A stretch of 9,718 nt of DNA. Source: Candidatus Bathyarchaeota archaeon. Its GTDB lineage: Archaea; Thermoproteota; Bathyarchaeia; TCS64. Numbering within the stretch: position 1 is the first letter of the stretch; every line of letters starts with the position of its first letter. This document shows positions 7,222 to 9,718 of the stretch, in pieces. The DNA lies in assembly GCA_026014515.1 (NCBI GenBank), contig JAOZIG010000054.1, positions 1 to 9,718 of the forward strand. Direction: 5' to 3'. The notes under the pieces are model-generated. The model saw nothing but the letters and a program-made list of their open reading frames with translations, was not told where the DNA came from and did not search any database. The position numbers and the translations under genes were made by a program.

Positions 7222-7272
7222 AACTAAAAATAAATGAAGACTCTAGTAAAATAGACTAAAAAGAGAAAGAAA
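7222..7272 (-). terminator. T-rich stretch behind the aminotransferase gene
   Basis: Read on the minus strand, the bases after the aminotransferase stop contain several T-runs (tttctttctctttttag and catttatttttag) without a clear hairpin. This is consistent with T-tract termination. The last AT-rich part (tttatttttagttata) could also be a TATA-like box for the TrmB gene, leaving a leader of about 50 nt. Confidence 0.45.
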
Positions 7273-8427
7273 TTAGGATTTGATGAAGACCTTCATCATT
7301 GCGCCAACAGCTTTACCGGGGTCGTCTACGTGTCCCATTTCTGCTAGTGCGCTTTCCATGGCTGCCATTGTGGCTATGAGGTCGTTCATGGTGTCGTTGC
7401 CCATGTGTCCTACTCGTACTGTTTTGCCGCCTAGTTTGCCTAGTCCGCCTGCGATGATTACGCCGTATTTGTTGTACATGATGCTTCTCATCTTGGCGTC
7501 GTCCCATTCTTCGGGTATCTTGGGTACGCTCAGTGTATGGGCATTGTATCCTTTGGCTGGGAAGTTCGTTGTGCCTAGGGCTTCTATTCCTGCTAGGAAT
7601 GCTTTTGCGTAGGTCTCGTGGCGTTTCCAGCGTGCTTCTAGTCCTTCTTCGTCGATGATGCGTAGTGCTTCTAGCATGCCTAGGACCAGGCCGGTTGCTG
7701 GTGTTGCGAAGTAGCCTAGGGGTTTGTCCATGATGGGTTTCCATTTTTTGAGGTTGACGTAGTAGTCTGTGGGTGGTGTTTTGCGGTTTTCGACTGCGTT
7801 CCATGCTTTGTCGTTTAGGCAGAAGTTGCTGATGCCTGGTGGTGCGCCTAGGGCTTTTTGGCTTCCTGTGAGGCAGTAGTCGATGTTCCATTGGTCCATT
7901 TTGACTGGCATTCCGCCCATTCCGCAGACGCTGTCTACGATGTATAGTGCGTCTGTGTTTTTGCGTAGTTGGCCTATTTTGTCTATTGGGTTGGCGATGC
8001 CTGTTGATGTGTCTACGTGTTCTACTGTGAAGAGTTTGTGTTCGTTGGTGTCTAGTTTTTCTTTGATCTGTTTGATGTCTACTGGGTCGCCCCAGTTGAA
8101 TCTGAGTCTGTCTACGACTCCTCCGTGGGTTTCTACGATTTCTTCCCATTTTTCGCCGAAGTAGCCGTTTTCGACGCAGAGGACTTTGTCGCCTTTTTCC
8201 ATGAGGTTGGCGATGGCTGCTTCCATTCCTAGGGTTCCGCTTCCTGCTAGGAGGAATGGTGTGCCTGTGGTGCCGAATATTTTCTTTTGGAGGGTTAGTG
8301 CTTCTGCGTAGCCTGTTACGAATTCTCCGCTTACGTGGCTGAGTACTGGTTTTGCGAGGGCTCTTAGGACTCTTGGGGATACGATGGTGGGTCCGGGGAT
8401 CATGAGTAGTTCGCGTTCGTTGTTCAT
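7273..8427 (-). CDS. Class V aminotransferase, alanine-glyoxylate / serine-pyruvate type
   Basis: This is a cytoplasmic PLP enzyme of 384 residues that moves an amino group, probably from alanine or serine, to glyoxylate or another 2-oxoacid. Family marks in order are MIPGPTIVSPRVLRAL (9-24), the phosphate-binding loop AGSGTLGMEAAI (61-72), VEHVDTSTG (135-143), the PLP-ring Asp in YIVDSVCGMGG (162-172), the Schiff-base Lys191 in TGSQKALGAPPG (187-198), and the carboxylate-binding Arg338 in TVRVGHMG (336-343). The length is normal for the family. ATG 8427 directly precedes the conserved N-terminal block. A TATA-like box (8449-8461 on this strand) lies about 28 bp upstream, so the mRNA is probably leaderless. 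Related archaeal enzymes also serve in serine or phosphonate metabolism, so the substrates stay open. Product 2-oxoacids could feed the nearby KorAB, but the link is only positional. The coding strand is A+C-rich. Confidence 0.92.
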   Translation of the reverse strand: MNNERELLMIPGPTIVSPRVLRALAKPVLSHVSGEFVTGYAEALTLQKKIFGTTGTPFLLAGSGTLGMEAAIANLMEKGDKVLCVENGYFGEKWEEIVETHGGVVDRLRFNWGDPVDIKQIKEKLDTNEHKLFTVEHVDTSTGIANPIDKIGQLRKNTDALYIVDSVCGMGGMPVKMDQWNIDYCLTGSQKALGAPPGISNFCLNDKAWNAVENRKTPPTDYYVNLKKWKPIMDKPLGYFATPATGLVLGMLEALRIIDEEGLEARWKRHETYAKAFLAGIEALGTTNFPAKGYNAHTLSVPKIPEEWDDAKMRSIMYNKYGVIIAGGLGKLGGKTVRVGHMGNDTMNDLIATMAAMESALAEMGHVDDPGKAVGAMMKVFIKS

Positions 8428-8448
8428 GGGTATTGATGGGTGTGTTTG

Positions 8449-8461
8449 GGTGTATTAATTA
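8449..8461 (-). promoter_or_regulatory. TATA-like box of the aminotransferase gene
   Basis: On the minus strand aataattaataca is centred about 28 bp before the ATG at 8427, the spacing expected for a leaderless archaeal mRNA. No Shine-Dalgarno match is present. Confidence 0.5.
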
Positions 8462-8536
8462 TTCGGGTGGTGTCTACTGGTGGGTACTTTGGGAAAAAAA
8501 TTTTCTTGTAGGAAGGTGTGTGAGGGGGTGTTATTT

Positions 8537-8548
8537 TTTGTTGACAAA
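8537..8548. repeat. Palindrome TTTGT-TG-ACAAA, copy 1
   Basis: This is a perfect 5-bp dyad around TG. With one more A it forms a 13-base sequence whose exact reverse complement occurs at 8770-8782. The TATAC that follows at a short distance is also shared with copy 2. It looks like a binding site for a dimeric regulator. Confidence 0.6.
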
Positions 8549-8663
8549 AGTGTATACTGAAAAACGTTAAGGTGACGGTTTTCGTCATATATCAGGATCG
8601 AATCTGGGCTGTTCTGGGGATTGTTTCGTTGAAAGAAGCTACTTCTGGACTGGGTTGTTGGTA

Positions 8664-8686
8664 CCCCCCCCTCCCCCCTTTGTTAG
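8664..8686 (+). repeat. C-tract repeat, copy 1 (C8-T-C6-TTT-GTTAG)
   Basis: Eight C, one T, six C, then tttgttag. A close relative lies at 8982-8998, about 318 bp downstream. The complementary strand carries long G-runs that could form a quadruplex structure. Confidence 0.6.
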
Positions 8687-8695
8687 GCTGTCTGT

Positions 8696-8755
8696 TTCGT
8701 GTTTATAAATGGGTTCGCAGTCCATCGTGTTCGTGCTTATAAGTGTCTTCGCAGT
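8696..8755 (+). promoter_or_regulatory. Duplicated TATA-containing segment
   Basis: Two 26-base copies start at 8696 and 8730, a period of 34, and match at 22 of 26 positions (ttcgtg..ttataa..., ending in ttcgcagt). Each holds a box close to the archaeal TATA consensus, tttataaa in the first and cttataag in the second. From the second box, transcription would start near 8765, directly at palindrome copy 2. This looks like a tandem promoter, but no convincing gene lies behind it. Confidence 0.5.
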
Positions 8756-8770
8756 GTTTTTTTGTATAGT

Positions 8771-8782
8771 TTTGTCAACAAA
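8771..8782. repeat. Palindrome TTTGT-CA-ACAAA, copy 2
   Basis: Inverted partner of the palindrome at 8537-8548. It lies about 30 bp downstream of the second TATA box of the duplicated segment, at the expected transcription start, where archaeal repressors often bind. Confidence 0.6.
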
Positions 8783-8981
8783 GTGAATATATTGATAAAC
8801 CTATACATGGAGATTGGTTTCTCTGTTTATTTGATAGAGTCTGTTTTTGCTCTTATTGATGGGGTTTCGTGTGCTTTTTTGTCGGTTCGTGGTGTACGTT
8901 TTTGTACTGATTGGAGTCGGAGATAAGCTGTTTTAGGGCTTGTTTTTGGTTATTCAGGCGTGTTTGGGTTTTGATGGTTGA

Positions 8982-8998
8982 CCCCCCTCCCCCTGTTA
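8982..8998 (+). repeat. C-tract repeat, copy 2 (C6-T-C5-T-GTTAG)
   Basis: Second copy of the C-tract motif seen at 8664-8686, in the same orientation and followed by the same gttag. It sits about 25 bp upstream of the TATA-like box of the last gene. Confidence 0.6.
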
Positions 8999-9018
8999 GC
9001 GGCTATTCTTTTCCGTAA

Positions 9019-9069
9019 TGATTATATGTTCGGAAATCCGATGATATAATCGGAAATCCGAAGAAGGTG
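9019..9069 (+). promoter_or_regulatory. Promoter with two tandem palindromic operators and ribosome binding site
   Basis: TCGGAAATCCGA occurs at 9030-9041 and again at 9050-9061, exactly 20 bp apart, so about two helical turns. Each copy is a 5-bp dyad around AA. A TATA-like box (tgattatatg, 9019-9028) touches the first copy and another (gatataat) lies between them. From the first box, transcription would start near 9050, inside the second copy. GAAGGTG (9063-9069) is a Shine-Dalgarno site 5 nt before the GTG at 9075. Bound protein would block both TATA box and start site, so repression is the likely mode. Confidence 0.65.
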
Positions 9070-9074
9070 TTTGT

Positions 9075-9718
9075 GTGTATCTGGAGGATGTTTTGGGGAG
9101 TAAGACGAAGGTAAACATACTCTCCGTGTTGGTGAATGATCCGGGGCAGATTAATGAGGGTCGGCTTGCTAGGCGGGCTGGTGTTTCTGCTTCTGAGGTG
9201 AATCGTCAGATTGATGACTTGGTTTCTATTGGGTTGGTGAGTCTTAGCCGTGTGGGTAGGTCTAAGCTTTACAGTATTAACGTTGAGCATTTTCTGTATG
9301 ATGCGTTATATGAGTTGTTCCGGAGTCTTGGTTCGGTTTACCGTGAGATAGCTGAGGGTGTCAAGGATTACGCTGTGTCTCTTGGCGGTGTGGAGGCGGT
9401 GATTCTTGTTGGTAGTGTTGCGTCGGGTTCGGTTAGGCAGGATTTTGTGGATAATCCCAGTGATGTTGATGTTGTGGTTGTTGTCGATGATGGAGGAAAC
9501 CTTGGAGAAATGAAGAGAAGGCTTGTCAGTTATACCAATAACGAGGTTTATCCGCAGTATGGTGTGAACGCCTATACCATAGTTTTATCTGAAAGTGAAT
9601 ATATACGTGGTTTATCTGGTGATAAGTTCATCATAACAGCTCACACGTATGGAGAGACACTGTTTGGCGAGAAACCCACAAGAACGAGTACAATGGTCAC
9701 TCAGAAAAGCACAGGAGT
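9075..9718 (+). CDS. HTH domain plus minimal nucleotidyltransferase protein (3' end cut off)
   Basis: The frame starts at GTG 9075 behind a good Shine-Dalgarno site and is open to the window end (214 codons seen). A MarR/ArsR-like winged HTH covers about residues 10-70 (KVNILSVLVNDPGQINEGRLA, split here by a few residues from RRAGVSASEVNRQIDDLVSI, then VGRSKLYSIN). A minimal nucleotidyltransferase domain follows from about 106: GSVASGS (113-119) and SDVDVVVVV (129-137), giving the G-S and D-x-D catalytic signature. About five residues more than usual lie between these motifs. The usual third acidic position is not obvious in GVNAYTIVLSESEY. Such domains transfer nucleotides to proteins or small molecules, and in HEPN-MNT pairs act as the antitoxin; the target here is unknown. 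The operators before it suggest autoregulation. Codon use shifts from G+T-rich to A-rich near 9480. Confidence 0.85.
   Translation, partial: MYLEDVLGSKTKVNILSVLVNDPGQINEGRLARRAGVSASEVNRQIDDLVSIGLVSLSRVGRSKLYSINVEHFLYDALYELFRSLGSVYREIAEGVKDYAVSLGGVEAVILVGSVASGSVRQDFVDNPSDVDVVVVVDDGGNLGEMKRRLVSYTNNEVYPQYGVNAYTIVLSESEYIRGLSGDKFIITAHTYGETLFGEKPTRTSTMVTQKSTG

Larger units (their letters stand above)
8428..9074. other. Repeat-dense intergenic region without a convincing gene
   Basis: I see no gene here with a family match, a good start and normal composition. The longest plus frame (GTG 8699 to 8926, 75 codons) begins inside a TATA repeat. Its inner ATG at 8807 gives only 39 codons, without a Shine-Dalgarno site. 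The region does contain the aminotransferase promoter, two copies of a 12-bp palindrome, a duplicated TATA-containing segment, two C-tract repeats, a small hairpin (tgacg/cgtca, 8573-8587), and tandem palindromes before the last gene. No tRNA or rRNA is recognisable. An unrecognised small RNA transcribed from the TATA repeats is possible. Confidence 0.6.

Noticed and set aside
7313..8149. Long minus-strand open frame of 278 codons, very rich in R, T, Q and H
   Set aside because: It lies in another frame of the aminotransferase gene. The biased A+C-rich composition of that strand removes stop codons, and the product looks like no protein family.
8588..8612. tRNA T-arm-like sequence (aggatcgaatctggg)
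   Set aside because: The 5-bp stem does not pair properly, and no acceptor, D or anticodon arm can be placed around it on either strand.
8850..8915. Possible C/D-box small RNA (ttgatgg ... ctga)
   Set aside because: The C-box match is imperfect (RUGAUGA expected), and no internal D'/C' boxes or terminal stem are visible.
8699..8926. Plus-strand open frame of 75 codons (or 39 codons from ATG 8807)
   Set aside because: The long form starts with a GTG inside a TATA repeat, neither form has a Shine-Dalgarno site, and no motif is recognisable. It is mentioned only as a candidate product of the tandem promoter.
9003..9290. Minus-strand open frame of 95 codons at the start of the HTH-nucleotidyltransferase gene
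   Set aside because: It is antisense to a well-supported gene and covers its promoter. Its composition is explained by strand bias.

Overview
This window looks archaeal. Gene starts sit a short way downstream of TATA-type AT-rich boxes, with no bacterial -35/-10 pairs. The first gene of each transcription unit mostly lacks a Shine-Dalgarno site, while the internal gene korB has a strong one. The gene set also fits: a fused two-subunit 2-oxoacid:ferredoxin oxidoreductase, a small ferredoxin with an Asp-substituted first cluster motif, a TrmB-family regulator, an archaeal XRE-type regulator and an HTH-nucleotidyltransferase protein. The lineage cannot be fixed from this sequence alone; an Asgard or TACK-like mesophile is only a guess.

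Layout. (1) 1-507: the 3' part of a Maf nucleotide pyrophosphatase gene, cut by the window edge. (2) 652-2470: a phosphate module on the plus strand, with a Na+/phosphate symporter followed 52 bp later by a PhoU-like (DUF47) protein. (3) 2494-5396: an energy-metabolism module. A short ferredoxin gene (minus) diverges from korA (gamma-alpha fusion) and korB (beta), which overlap by 4 bp. The oxidoreductase oxidises a 2-oxoacid with CoA and passes electrons to ferredoxin; the neighbouring ferredoxin is the obvious candidate acceptor. (4) 5441-7145: two convergent regulator genes, an XRE-HTH protein directly behind korB and a TrmB-family protein on the minus strand, separated by a hairpin. (5) 7273-8427 (minus): a PLP-dependent class V aminotransferase of the alanine-glyoxylate / serine-pyruvate group. 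(6) 8428-9074: about 650 bp with no convincing gene but many short repeats: a palindrome pair, a duplicated TATA segment, a pair of C-tracts, and two tandem palindromes in front of the last gene. (7) 9075-end: an HTH plus minimal nucleotidyltransferase gene, cut by the window edge.

No single obviously new multi-gene system is visible. The parts most worth following are the repeat-dense region 8428-9074 with its adjoining HTH-nucleotidyltransferase gene, and a strand-composition pattern. The plus strand is clearly G+T-rich from about 4.97 to 9.48 kb whatever the gene direction, with sharp switches inside korA, korB and the last gene.
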